DNA of 59,904 nucleotides from Saccoglossus kowalevskii (taxonomy: Eukaryota; Hemichordata; Enteropneusta; Harrimaniidae): NCBI RefSeq assembly GCF_000003605.2, contig NW_003157229.1, positions 324,183-384,086 of the forward strand. Reading direction: 5' to 3'. Both the position numbers and the translations under genes were made by a program. The notes under the pieces were generated by a model. It had not been told where the DNA came from, searched no databases, and saw only the letters and a program-made list of their open reading frames with translations. Positions 9,031-21,500 of the stretch are shown here, one piece after another (positions within the stretch are counted from its first letter, which is position 1; every line of letters begins with the position of its first letter).

Positions 9031-11185
9031 CAAACAAGTCTAGAACTATATTAAGTGATACTTGTGGTGCAAATTCTTTTTGTTTTGGCGTGTCGTTCTC
9101 GGCATTATGTGGATATGATATAATGACAAACAAGATATTCAAATCAACTGTTGCCTAAGCACTGAATATTAATCAGTATAATGATGAATAAATAAGCATC
9201 GTCGACCTCGATGAAAATAACAATAAATTACTGAAACACGCCGAAAAATGTCCCCTCCATTATTTAAAAACATTAAAAGTGTATTTATTTAAAATAACAG
9301 AGCTCATTAGCATTTACGTTGTTTGACTGTGGTTAAATGGAGCGTGAAGCCATTTGCAAACTAAACAGAACTGCCTTAGAGTGGTAAATTGACGTGCTAT
9401 GTGTAAATATAATACGACTAATTTGGTATTCAAATGTGTATATACAGACGGACGACGGAAGTACCGCTCCATTTGAAGCAACATCAGTGTACTGTATTCG
9501 TCTGTGTCATTGTTAGTTATATACGAGACCTTGGGATGTCATCTTCTAATACCACGCTGCGATTTCGTTCGTTATGTCTTCGTACACGAACAGTCGAACT
9601 AAGTAGATGTTGTCATAGCAACAAGAGATATAATTTCTTGTCATTGTGTCCCAAGGGATGCTGTTAGTCGATAACGACACTGTAAATATTTGGCGTGTTA
9701 CGATAGATAGTTATATTGTCTAATTATATGAACGTAAATCTCAGCATTAACTGCTACCTAGTCGTGCGCAAACTTATCAAAACAACCAACATTCAATAAG
9801 TTTACCTTCACTTTTGTGCTAGCAGATAGACTACATCAGATGGTCTATTAGTTATGATAAGAAGCTGATTTTTATCTGTTTTTTTCTGTTTACCTAATTT
9901 TCTGATTTTCAGATAAATTACAATGCTGTGCATTACTATGTAGAGTGTGCACAGATTTAAACTTTAACAAATAATACATTGTACAGTTCTAGCATTTACC
10001 TTATGTTTACCTGATATACTAATATATCTAGTATTGTCTAGAGAGAATTATGCTCTTAATAAATATACACAAATCAATAGTATAGTTTAAGAGAAGATTA
10101 TATGTGTATTAGCTCACTGGAAATCGAAATATAATAAAAGTCATGCGAACGTACGCTCTTTGATTCGCGAAGGTTTGATATTTTCATGCTCCATCTACTG
10201 CATACAAAATCACATTGACCTCTAAAACTTTGGTAATGTATAAATTTGATAAAACTGATACTTTTCCAACATAGAGTGAGTGTGTAGTACCTTGTTATCT
10301 GTCGTTAGTGTAAAGCTAGTTGGAAGGTCACCAGGGAATCACAAATAACGCCACGACGATGTGCGACCTTGCCATGATGCCTAGAAGCATATCAGTTCCT
10401 GGGATCAAGACTAATTTATAAATAGGTGTTCGTGGTTTCAATACATCTCCAACTAATTAACTTCAAGAACAGTTTAGTGTTATGTACGATATTAATCTAC
10501 TATATGCACTACTTTATCCTCATATATTACATTTACGGTAAATTAAGAGTTTTATTTTACATCAAATGATAATAACAGTTACTAAATACTCCTACATAAG
10601 GTCTAGTGGCAAATAAACGTGACCATCGTTGCCTGCAATATAAATTAACCGGTCAACACATCTACGTCAATGAACTTTAACTTGACAGGTAATACATACT
10701 TTGATCAATTTTCTTGACAAATGCTTTAAGAATCCATTCCTTGGGGTCATGAACTTGTTCATTTCAATTACACCTAAGCTAAGCGGTCATTAGTACCTAA
10801 AGAGATTTAATCAAACGGTTTACATTATTTTAATTGCAAATAATTACCCCGTGATTGTGTTTCAATCGTTCCTGACCAGGCAATTTGCCAACATGTTTAT
10901 GTGACGTATATTGGTAAAGTTATCGCTCGCGCATCGTCTATTTGGTAATTTATAAGGTAATTTGCTATAACACATTGGCTTCTTTTTTCCATTATCTTGT
11001 TTTGAGGACCGACTGAGTCAGTGGTGTGTTCAAAGTAAATGCATCGGAAATTGCAATAAGTAAAGTGCATTAAGCAGCATTGCTAAATAGTAACAAATAC
11101 GTGTGCTGAATTGTCACTTCCTCAAATTGTATTGGTGCGGAAACATAAGATATTTTCCCGTGGGTGTTTCCTTGCGTTTAGCTCA

Positions 11186-11222
11186 TTATGCTAGAATGGA
11201 AGAAAGATACATTCTAGCATAA
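11186..11222. repeat. Perfect 13-bp inverted repeat with 11-nt loop
   Basis: TTATGCTAGAATG (11186-11198) is followed after 11 nt by its exact complement CATTCTAGCATAA (11210-11222). It lies in otherwise unremarkable intergenic DNA. It could form a short hairpin; nothing around it shows a function. Confidence 0.7.
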
Positions 11223-13589
11223 ATCATAAGTTACGTAACGGCGCATATTCACAGGCCGTTTGTGCGAGTAATAAAATGTGTCTCTCAAATTAATACATTA
11301 CACTGGACAGGAATATTTGAATTTGCAAATTTAAAACGTATGTGATTTGTATTATGGCATATAGACGTAATGACATGCACTACTTGGGCTTCAATTAAAT
11401 CATCGCACACATACAAGTGTTTCTAGATACTGGAATAATCATGTATACAGAGAAGTAGTCCGTCATATTTACAACGCGGCATTGTATCATAGCCCTATTT
11501 GGGTGTTCATCGAAATACAAAGCAATCATTGAGATTGTCTTGAATACAATTTGCATAATTAGCCTAAATATAGTTACAGGCAATGTAAAAGTACATTGAA
11601 AAATAATAAATAAACTGTATTTAACATTCATATACTTAATCCCAACGGGCTAATGGAAATATATATAATTAATGCATGTACGCATATTTCTATAGTACAC
11701 TGTACCACACATACTTGGCGACTATAGCTAGTCTGGCTGATCTAATAGTGCCAACGTTCTTCAAGGAATGCAAAGCATTTACGTAATTAATAGATTTTGG
11801 ATCGCAGAAGCGCAAGGTTATGTAACAGTTCGCCTTGACACCTCTCATTATTTGTCGTTCACATTTGCTATTGCTATAAAATATGACATATTTACAACTG
11901 TGTTAGTGACGTACTGGCCCTAGAAATAGTAAATCAATGACTGTTACATTTATCATATGTTCAACACGCGAATTCTTTATTTGTCGATTATAGAATGCAT
12001 TTCATAAGAACTGACGCACCGCGTTCTATTCCATTGAATACAGATGAGCCAAGACAATGTCTTTTTTTGTTCAAAACACATTTGCTATTACAAACTTTTC
12101 TCACGCATCAATCCTTCTGTAGACGAAGAGGTCCTAAGCTATGATATATGGATAATTTGGGATTTTTCACTGATAAATGAGATTACGAACATTGGTGGGA
12201 ACAGCAATGTTTTTTTGGATTTCCCGAGTCTGGCGTACCAGACCGATTCTACAATATGACTTGTTACAAAGATCGTTAGACAGCTCAAAATAACAACCAG
12301 ATTATTTTGATTAAAATAAACATATCATACCATTCATAGTCTTAAGGTTTAAGCAGTACTTAGTTGATAGAAATATGACATCACAAATAAATATTAATAT
12401 TTACCTCATGCAGTCGTCTCTTGTATGTATAGGTATTTTAATATAAAATAAACGAAGTTCGTCAATGTGACAATCGAACAACCATTGTGTTTCCTGACAA
12501 TAGCACGTAATGTCTATTTCGCGCCCCGCCCTCTTACCTACGTTTAAATTTCGAGTTGAATTAAAAATTACAACCTTATCGTCAGATGTGATCATTTACA
12601 CAAGAACTTCAGATTTACTAATGAATTTAAGGATAAAATGCATGCCAACATTAAATATAAATTCCATTTATTCTTATTTCATTAGAAGATCTAATGAAAC
12701 AAGAAACGTATCCGACCCGTAAAGTAATGTATGATGTTTTCTGAAACGTGGCTCAATCCTTTCATTCTTTTTTGTATTTTGGTCGACCATTATCGCAATT
12801 TAAATCTTTTCTTCGACAACGCATTCAGAGAAACGAATACAAATTGACGCAGGCAACCGTTGTGAAGTCAATAAGTTGAACATCGTACAGTACGCATGTG
12901 CAATAATGAATGTTATTAATACCTTTTTAACATGTTTCTCATGTGACTGCGTTCAGAGCATCCTTCGTTGCGATTACATGTGGCGATAGTGACGCTGATT
13001 AATAAAACACAATTTGATGCAAAACGGCACTTCCAATCAAATAACGGTGAATATAAGAAATGACTGTTATCGGCGATGTGACCAAGACATTGACAAGATG
13101 TCCAGTATCGCCAAATTACTACCCTATGCAATGAATAATGTATTGTGTCGTCAGTAAATTAAATAATCTATTTTCAGGTCAATTCCCAGTATCAGTATTT
13201 CTCAAGTCAAAGAATGTGTTGTACTTTGGTTGAGTTCGGTTCGGGAATTCCGCAAATTTCATTAGCCAGATACCGACTAGGCATTCTTAACAGTGTTATA
13301 CCATGTATACACGAACTGCAATGTATTTATATGCGAGATTTATATTGCGTGAACAGCGGTATGCGGGAAAGGCGGCCAAGGCTGTTCGATATGACGAAAC
13401 ATTGCTTTCTCTTTCTGTCCTGGGTCTATTTGTGTTCGAGCGTTGAGAATAAAGCGGATTTGTCGGGATTAACCGCAAAAAAAACTAAGTTGGTTATGTT
13501 CTATGAAAATTGTTAATTTCAATAGATTATATTTCTTATCTACAACATATTTGTCAATGATTCTGGTACGTTTACTGTTTTATATAGCT

Positions 13590-13960
13590 ACTCCCAATCT
13601 AATCGTCTATGGTTTATGGGTAAACCAGTCGGGAATATCAACGGTTAAACTTCACAATTCTATTTCCTATTTTACTGGCTAAATATTCATGGGCTTATAA
13701 GTCTAACTGACCCACAGTCCACTTGTTTATTATACTGATTCCTATGGCTAAACCACAAGTATTTTTGTCTATATTATTATTATTATTTACTAGTGTACTA
13801 GTCAAGGGTTTATATAGGTATGCAACAACATTGTTTACTGTCATGGTTTATTGGCATTCAGGGGTTTATATGACTAACCCACAATTCATTCGTATATTAT
13901 TTAAATGTACTGCCAAGCCAGTCATGAAACTGCGTGGCTAGTATTATGGGATGTTATGTA
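13590..13960. repeat. Degenerate repeated motif region
   Basis: Loose copies of a string like GGGTTTATATGRCTAAMCCAC followed by a TTTGTNTATATTATT tract recur near 13600, 13700, 13745 and 13870, partly in inverted form (TTTATGGGTAAACCA). The copies are too diverged to define a period confidently. Confidence 0.3.
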
Positions 13961-16900
13961 TACATCATAATCTACTTGTTCATTAGTCTGTTTTAAAGCA
14001 GTCAATGCTCTTTGATATTGCATTACAATCCGTTTTATATTGATATACGAACAAAGCATATATGTCAAAAAATGAGCCAACTTGTCTGTTATTAACATGT
14101 GATGATTTCCTAATACTATTGGTATCTATACAAACCATACGATTTTAATTTTTGGCAAGACCAAACTGTAGTGCAGCCATTGTGGTATATCCTAGTATGA
14201 GGCAACACGCATTGCAACACATAATAACGATAGATTTTCAACTTATAAATATCAACGATTTATTTACTCTGTACACTGGCGTATGTATAGTTGTATCAGA
14301 TTTGTAACACGGTGAATACAAAAGTAGTTTCACCAGCTGTCACAACCACCAAGTGCCGTAAGCGAGAAATGTGATATTTATGAAACTCCGTAACGTACGC
14401 GAAGACGCACTGGAGAGTGGAGAGTCACTGTGAGAGTGATATAAAGGCGTAGTTACCTGGAAATGTGTAGCGACAATTTTATATTGTATATATATCATTT
14501 GTATTTACACGCCATTGCCACTGTGTGTATGAAAGAAACCACATTGCCGCAACTCTCACGATTTTTACCGTTTTTTTTGTGTTCAGACATAATACATTCA
14601 TGTTGTATTGCGATAAGGTGTTATCCCTTGTCACATCACAAACAGTGTCTCAATCACAACGCTATCATAGTAACAGCTTGCGTGTGCGTTGTTTCCGCTC
14701 TTCCGGGTTTACATATCCCATTTAACACAGTGTGTCGCCAGTATTTATTTATTTGTGCAGGTTTTGTGGTTATAAATCAATTTTATTCATACTGTCCAAA
14801 TGTGAATACACACGCCCGAGTATCAGTACTGGGTGCTTTAAAAAAGGTTTTAAAATTCGAAACTATTGCTGTCTGAGTAAATATGTTACTTTAATGCAAT
14901 TTGTTTCCACACTAAGTGTGAAGTTTTATGATGTAGGTTTCTTCTTTGCGAGTGAGATCGCTGTCACTGTCACTGTATTGTGTGTTGTCGTGATGTGAAG
15001 AGTTGCTCCCCGGATGAGACTAGCAGTCATTCACCCCACCCCGCTCTCCAATATTTTATCCGAGTAGATGTCCGCAAAATTTAACAAATACGACAACGTG
15101 ATCAAAGTGGGTGAGGTGAAGCCTTATTCGTAGGTTCTGATGTCAGTAGCTACTGAACAAAATCTACCTCCCGTGTTCTAACTAAGAACTAAAGAAACAT
15201 TGAGGTCAGAAATGTCGCTAAAAGATACAATTGTTAATAAATTGACAATCGGGAATTTTTTTTTTTTTTTTTTCTAATTAAAATGAGAAACACGTGAAAA
15301 TACATAATAACTGTCGGCAAATTGGATGATTAAACAATATAAATGCCGGGCCTAACTCAATAAACAATGACCCCGTGTAAACAGTATCCCATGGCAGGGT
15401 TAGGTCAGGCGACATCGTAAATGCATACATACATATCTGCAAAGCAACCAACTGCAATGTCCTGTGTACGGTGTGTATCCCTGTATGACGTATGCAAATA
15501 CAATGGTATTTAAGAATATTTGTTACGGTTATCGAAAATAAATACGGAGAAACCAATTCCTAAACTTTGTATATCTAATGCTCGTGACTCAAAGCTACAT
15601 ACCGTGGATACAAATCGTAACCAAGATCGAGTATATATCAGATAATTGTTTATCAATTGGAGCAATTTTGTACGATTTGTCTAATGATAATTTTAAATAC
15701 ACGCTAAAGATAATAATAGAATGAAATAATGCGTACATCGTCTCATCTGCAATGCTACAAAAAGCTCAAGCCCATTAATAGTCAGCGTGACAGGATCTTG
15801 GAGATTCTAGTTATTTATTTCATTCATTGTGATAGTTTTATCGCTAACGCCAATCAAAAGCGCTCGTTCTTCAAGGTGTGCTTCCATTCATACAGCCACA
15901 TAGCTGCGTCAATTAGGTAGCGATCGAGACGATCACAACAGAAGTTAACTAGGAAGTTTATACAAAAGCCATTATGTGAATTATACGTGAGGCGAGGTAC
16001 AGGAAATTATGTCTATAAACGCTTTGTATGAACGCGAAAATGTGCGTCTTCGGGGGGAGTTATCTCTACTGCTGTGTTTTTCACATTACATCAATCGCTA
16101 TTAGGAAAGCTATATACCGGGTGTATTGTTCACGAATTGGCTGCATATATCATACGACGACATAGCAGTAAGAGGGCGACCCGTTGTCATTCACCCAATC
16201 CACTACGTCTAATTTGGAACTTCCATTTTCTGTATATGGATGTCTGTGTAAGCATACCCGGAGTAATATCAGTCAACATGATTAACTTTAATGACGTATT
16301 GCGTCCATGTGACACAATAAAAATGTCTCTCATTATTCAGAGCAACAAGCGAACCTTTGAATATATAAGTATATTATAACGCTCTTATAAAGATAAGTAA
16401 ACTGTCAACTACGATTCCTAAGTGCTACAGTAGAAAACTATTTCTAGTGTTGCGAACAATGTTAGGTAAAAAAGTGAGATGCAGTAATGCTGAAGCGATA
16501 AAATGTCAATGCATTGTAGAGTTTGGGAATTATGAAGACTAAACACCATTTAAACATCAGATCTGTCTGCAATTACATAATAATACACACTGTTCTCATA
16601 GTATTTGTATAGAATTTGTTTTTATCGGAAATCAACAGGTGTGTTCTAGTACCATGTATAGCTTATTACAATGGTGCTCTCATGCCCATTACACAACTCA
16701 TAGAGTATAGATAAATTCTAAAAAAATCCGAGGTATATTATCATTATATTCAAAGTTTTCATGTACTACTTAGGGAGTATCGTCTGATCAGACATGCAAA
16801 GAAGGAAAATTTCGAGGACTCAAAGAAACGTACAATATCCACGTGCTAGGCGCCGACAAAATATACGCAGGATTTTTTTAACAAGAATACATACTATATT

Positions 16901-17072
16901 ATAGAAGACGTACCACAAACCGGTCAAGATAAATGATGGAGCTAATGGTGTTCGTTTCCCGGGAGTACAATCGATTTCTGAACTCTGTCCACCTTGAATA
17001 CTGTTAAATGCTTCTGCACGTTAAAATTCCATAAACGCTGTCTGCGTTCAAATAGTCTACTTAAACCTACGT

Positions 17073-18533
17073 TTAGATACTGAGAATGGTGGTTTCCACA
17101 TGAGACGAGAAAGTATTGGAATTCTTGCGTTGCTTCGGTCTGCGTGGCATGTGTATTTGAGTGTTCAGATTGGTTGGCAGACACGTGCACAGAATTTTAA
17201 TAAACGCTCGCTTAAAATCACGACTGGAAAACGCGTAAATAAATGGATTCACTCCGCTGTTTAAGTATCCTAGCCAGGTGAATAGATTGTAAAGCAGGTC
17301 TGCGTTTTCAACGCAAACGTCCCCACAGATGCCGTAGAGAACATTAAGAACGAAGAAAGGCAACCAGCATATTATAAATACTCCCATGACGATACCCAAT
17401 GTTTTTGCAGCCTTTCTTTCCTTCGCCAGGCGGATGAAACGTTTGCTTATATGTAGCCTTCTAACGGGCATCGCACGATTTCCTCTTCTGATCTGGGAGT
17501 CTAAACTGTCAGTCTCGTGTGTGCTGTTGCCATTGACATGGTTGTGCGTTCTGTACGCGGCGCCCCCGCCCCTGTGAATCCTCAAAGTGAGTACGCCGCC
17601 TTTGAAATCGGCGTCATTGTTCAGTGTTTTCATGCCTCGCCTCAGGCTTCTCATCTGTATTGCTGCAGCGCGGTAGATTTTGTAATATACAAAAACCATC
17701 ACGAATAGTGGCACGTAAAACGATATACAGGACGAGAGGATCCTGTAGAGCGTGTCGTCAGTAAATAAGCACACGTTTTTACCGTTATCAATCGGGTCCA
17801 CAGCACGCCACCATGCTATGGCTGGAAACGAAATCGACATAGAGCAAAACCAAACGAAAAATATTGTGATGTACGCACGTTTGAATGACATCCTGCCAGG
17901 ATATGATATAGGATCTGTAATTGCCCAATATCTGTCCAGCGATATGACACATAAATTCATTATTGAAGCAGTTGCACTGAGTACGTCAAACGATCGCCAC
18001 AGATCGCACCATATAACTCCAAACGGCCAGTAACCACCAGTCATTTCGAGTGTGATAGTGAAGGGTATAATTATGGAACCTACCAGGAGATCCGCAACTG
18101 CTAATGAAACTATGAAAAAATTGGTGACTGTACGCAAGTAGCTCATCCGCGACACGGCGACCATCACAAGTATATTTCCAAGCACAGTCACCATACAACA
18201 TAGTGAGAGAAAAAGACCAAGTAAGACCTTCGTAGCGGAAACGGTGGTAGTTACGATGTATTCGTCGGAAGTGAAATTCGAATCGTTACCTCTAATCTGG
18301 CTAAAATTGATTGTCACGTTGACTGCGCTGAGATACACAGACAATTCACCCTGGTCGACAAAATAGCCGTGACCTATGGAATCATTATTTCTCATGCTAT
18401 CATGGCTATACCACTGCTCGTACACACTTTCATTGCCCCAAAATGCTGTCAAGTTGGCGATGTCGCGGTCCAGTGTATTGTTTCCATCGGCCCCATGAAA
18501 CACTGGCGATGTTATGTTAGCCGTCGAGTTCAT
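17073..18533 (-). CDS. Dop1R2-like: D1-like dopamine receptor of invertebrate (Dop1R2/DAMB) type, single coding exon
   Basis: Class A amine GPCR of 486 residues, likely a Gs- or Gq-coupled plasma membrane receptor. The extracellular N-terminus (about 98 residues) carries many N-x-S/T sites. Seven hydrophobic helices follow. Ligand-site residues are present: D183 (3.32, FDVLS), S267/S268/S271 (5.42/5.43/5.46, catechol-binding serines), W390-F393-F394 (6.48/6.51/6.52), W420 and Y423. Other class A marks are D148 (2.50), the C176-C255 disulfide pair, DRY at 200-202 and NPFIY at 429-433, with C449/C451 as palmitoylation candidates. The loop-3 string LTLRIHRGGG (315-324) and SLDRYWAITDP match what I recall of insect Dop1R2/DAMB; vertebrate D1 receptors lack that loop string. 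ATG at 18533 has A at -3 and is the first in-frame ATG after the upstream TAG at 18615-18617. The open frame reaches further only through a GTG. An upstream exon cannot be excluded. An octopamine or other amine ligand is the main alternative. Confidence 0.93.
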   Translation of the reverse strand: MNSTANITSPVFHGADGNNTLDRDIANLTAFWGNESVYEQWYSHDSMRNNDSIGHGYFVDQGELSVYLSAVNVTINFSQIRGNDSNFTSDEYIVTTTVSATKVLLGLFLSLCCMVTVLGNILVMVAVSRMSYLRTVTNFFIVSLAVADLLVGSIIIPFTITLEMTGGYWPFGVIWCDLWRSFDVLSATASIMNLCVISLDRYWAITDPISYPGRMSFKRAYITIFFVWFCSMSISFPAIAWWRAVDPIDNGKNVCLFTDDTLYRILSSCISFYVPLFVMVFVYYKIYRAAAIQMRSLRRGMKTLNNDADFKGGVLTLRIHRGGGAAYRTHNHVNGNSTHETDSLDSQIRRGNRAMPVRRLHISKRFIRLAKERKAAKTLGIVMGVFIICWLPFFVLNVLYGICGDVCVENADLLYNLFTWLGYLNSGVNPFIYAFSSRDFKRAFIKILCTCLPTNLNTQIHMPRRPKQRKNSNTFSSHVETTILSI

Positions 18534-21500
18534 TGTTGGTACCTTGTTATTGACGCTGGTCCAGTACGCGCACACAATGTATGACGATCTCCACCTTGTA
18601 GGTTTGAAACAAGTCTATCCAACATTACGCATGGCTAAAACAATATACCTTTTTCACAAAAACCTTATTTCTCACTCAAAACGCATATAGCCAGACGAGA
18701 TCAGCATGTAAGCGTTGTAGAGTGGACGAGCACAGGTTGCTAGATCGCGTGTCAGTGCCCTTCTGGATGTATATCAGTTTCGCTGCTCACAGGAAGTACT
18801 GCGGTGGCGTTGTACACATTCCGTTCCAGCCGTTATCGGTAGCCGTGCTCCCAGTATAACGCCGAATGCTCTAATCTTTCCGATTTACACCGGGCAGTCT
18901 CAGTCCTTTCAGTTAATTCCGTAATATATAAAACAGATGACAAAATTCGAATAATTCGAATAGAATGGTTGTCCATAGAGTATACTCCAAAGAGTATTTA
19001 TCATCCAGGAGGGGCAGCGGGAAATTCATGTTCTGCAATACAATCCCTCGCCGAGCTTCAATTTCATAAGATACCTCCTGTAGTTAATTAAATCTGTGGA
19101 AATAAGAAAAAATACTAATCAATCGCAGTGGGAGAGTGAAGTATTAGATGTGTGGGTGTCTTCTTAATTGTAACCATTCAGTAATTAATATGTATAATGC
19201 CCCAAGTACAAGGCCAAATCAATTACCAATTTATAACATGCAGTACTGAACAGTTAAACAGGGAAAACCAGTTGTTTAGCCGGGAGAGAAATCATAATAA
19301 TATTGTTATTGTATTGCGTTAATAAAATGCGTACAATGCATAACATATGGGCTCGGATAACTTACAGAAAAACATACGTTAGCGAGGCTTTACATAAGTC
19401 TATGCTAAGTCTAGTACTCGTATGGAGAACCCGAAAAAACGAAAGAGTGTGCCGAGCGTCACAGAGACCACTACAACTAAAGGGTTGTCATTGGTCAAAC
19501 AAGTATTTTAATAAATAAATTTTAATAGCACGTGACTGTGATTGAGGGCGACGCTCCACTGCTACTTTTGATAGGTTGCGGTGCTATCACTTAACATTGA
19601 CACATGTGTCGTCTTTCCGTGACCTTCGAGTAGATGAAAACACCTTTTATTCTGCTTGCACCCCAGTATTGCTGACTGTAATTGTATAGTAGTTATCGTA
19701 TAGTAGCAGTAGAAAAATGCAATGATTTTCATGAGAATCTGTTAAAGTACAACGTTGTGACGTTACCATCAGATAATCATTGTTATGAACACTTAATAAA
19801 GTGACAATTATGTATGATTTCTTTATTCGGGGACATTGTATAAACAATATAGTTGCACTTTATTAAGTATGTACTGTTGGCTGTGTCTGGTCCGAAGCAT
19901 AAAGACATTTAGGCTAAAGAAATGGTAAACGTGGCTTTTCCTACATACGGCAGATCAATGACAATATAATGAGGAAATAATACGATACCTATGTCAAGTC
20001 AAATACGTGATTTTCGAAAAGTGAGCAAATGTTGTTGTTTTCTGGTCAAACATAGAATAGTTTGACATAATGTGAGCTAACACGCAATGCAGTCACCGAC
20101 CCCCCCCCCCCACTATTGCTCTGTGCCAGCACTTAAGGAACAAGACATAAACAGCTCTATATGTAACACAGTAAAGAAGGGAATACAATCAATTTGCGGG
20201 TCTGCTATTAAGAGTTTCTTTGCTATATGACATGAAACAAAATGATGTTCACTTTGTTAAGTATTGTTTCGTATTAATGAGCAGATGATAGAAATTACAA
20301 AAATGTTGAAGAATACATGAACAAATGTTAATCGAAGTGAAGTTGCTGAAACTAAAGAAGTATTGAATACGTAATAATAATAAAATAATAATATGTTTCC
20401 TACGTTTTAGAACCATTCAAGTTATAAATAGGGAAGACGTCCACTAAAGAATATATCCCTTTATGTACGAAAGTTACGTCGCAAATTACCTTTACTCGCT
20501 TTGCTGGTGTGACCAACATTTCATGTAATGTACAGTGACCTTTTAGATAACTTCCGGTTTAAATCACTACTATACAATACTATACATCACACTTATACAA
20601 ATCAGTAGACTAGCATTGTGGGGCTAAATTGGTTTATTATTATTTCCCATTAGAACATCAAAGTAAACAATTACACCAAACACAGACATAGAACAATTAG
20701 TATGTCGGCATTGGCTTTCCATTTGAGATTATGTGTGTGACGAAATACCTCATGTCACATTAACTTTCAGACTGTCAGTTAATACATCTTTGGCAAACGC
20801 TGTTGGCGTTACACGTTTAAGCTTGAAAATATTATACGTATGTGATATATATATATTACCCGGGATAACTACATGAATGTTGTCGCAACGTCCAGCTTAG
20901 AGTGCTGTTTAGGAAAGACAGTTTGTTTATCAAGAGGAAATGCCACATATCATAGCGGAAATATTCCAAATTGTCCTTCCTAAAAGGTCAACATAATACT
21001 GCGGCTTTGTTTGTCAGCTGGGAATTCACGCCAGATTAGGTTGCTAGCTATCCCTACACGCACATATAAGCATATTAATAGAGACTCATTTAAAAATCAG
21101 TTGTCATTCTCCCCGACGGTTACTTCACGTCGAGATTTAATGTTTTTATATAACATGGCTTGATTCAAGTAAAAAAAACAATAATCATATTTTAATTATC
21201 ATATAAAATTAACATTTACAAAGAAATTCTATTAACCTCGAATATCAAAGTTCATTGACTTTGACATCAAACAATTCGTTCATGCCATTTTCGGTCCAAA
21301 AATAAGCAAAATACATATGTCACATATATTATTGCAATGTTTATCGTACAAATTAGTTGTTCTTGTTATAATTGCCGGTATATTAACTGAATATTATTCA
21401 CATAGTAGCAAAAGCGTGCGTTTGGGATTTGTTTTAATCTAAAAACCGTGGGAATATAATTCATTCCTGCTGGCTTCTCAGAAGGCGTATGTTATCAATC

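Larger units (their letters stand above)
9031..17072. other. Intergenic between acetyltransferase and receptor genes
   Basis: About 8 kb of unique AT-rich sequence in which I see no supportable exon. Items present: a perfect 13-bp hairpin at 11186-11222, a degenerate CTAAMCCAC-containing repeated stretch at about 13590-13960, and an 18-nt T run at 15256-15273. The part next to the receptor stop (to about 16280) may include its 3' UTR; ATTAAA on the minus strand near 16285 is a weak polyadenylation candidate. Confidence 0.5.

Noticed and set aside
7789-9142. Several Cys/Val-rich minus-strand open frames of 64-141 codons
   Set aside because: They are translations of the A/C-rich degenerate repeat. 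Composition alone removes stop codons on that strand.
14463-14998. Overlapping open frames of 137, 88 and 66 codons
   Set aside because: They overlap in different frames, are rich in C/F/I/Y typical of AT-rich noise, and show no domain.
18534-18575. Receptor start 14 codons upstream
   Set aside because: The codon at 18575-18573 is GTG on the minus strand, not ATG. The first in-frame ATG is at 18533, and a TAG at 18615-18617 closes the frame upstream.
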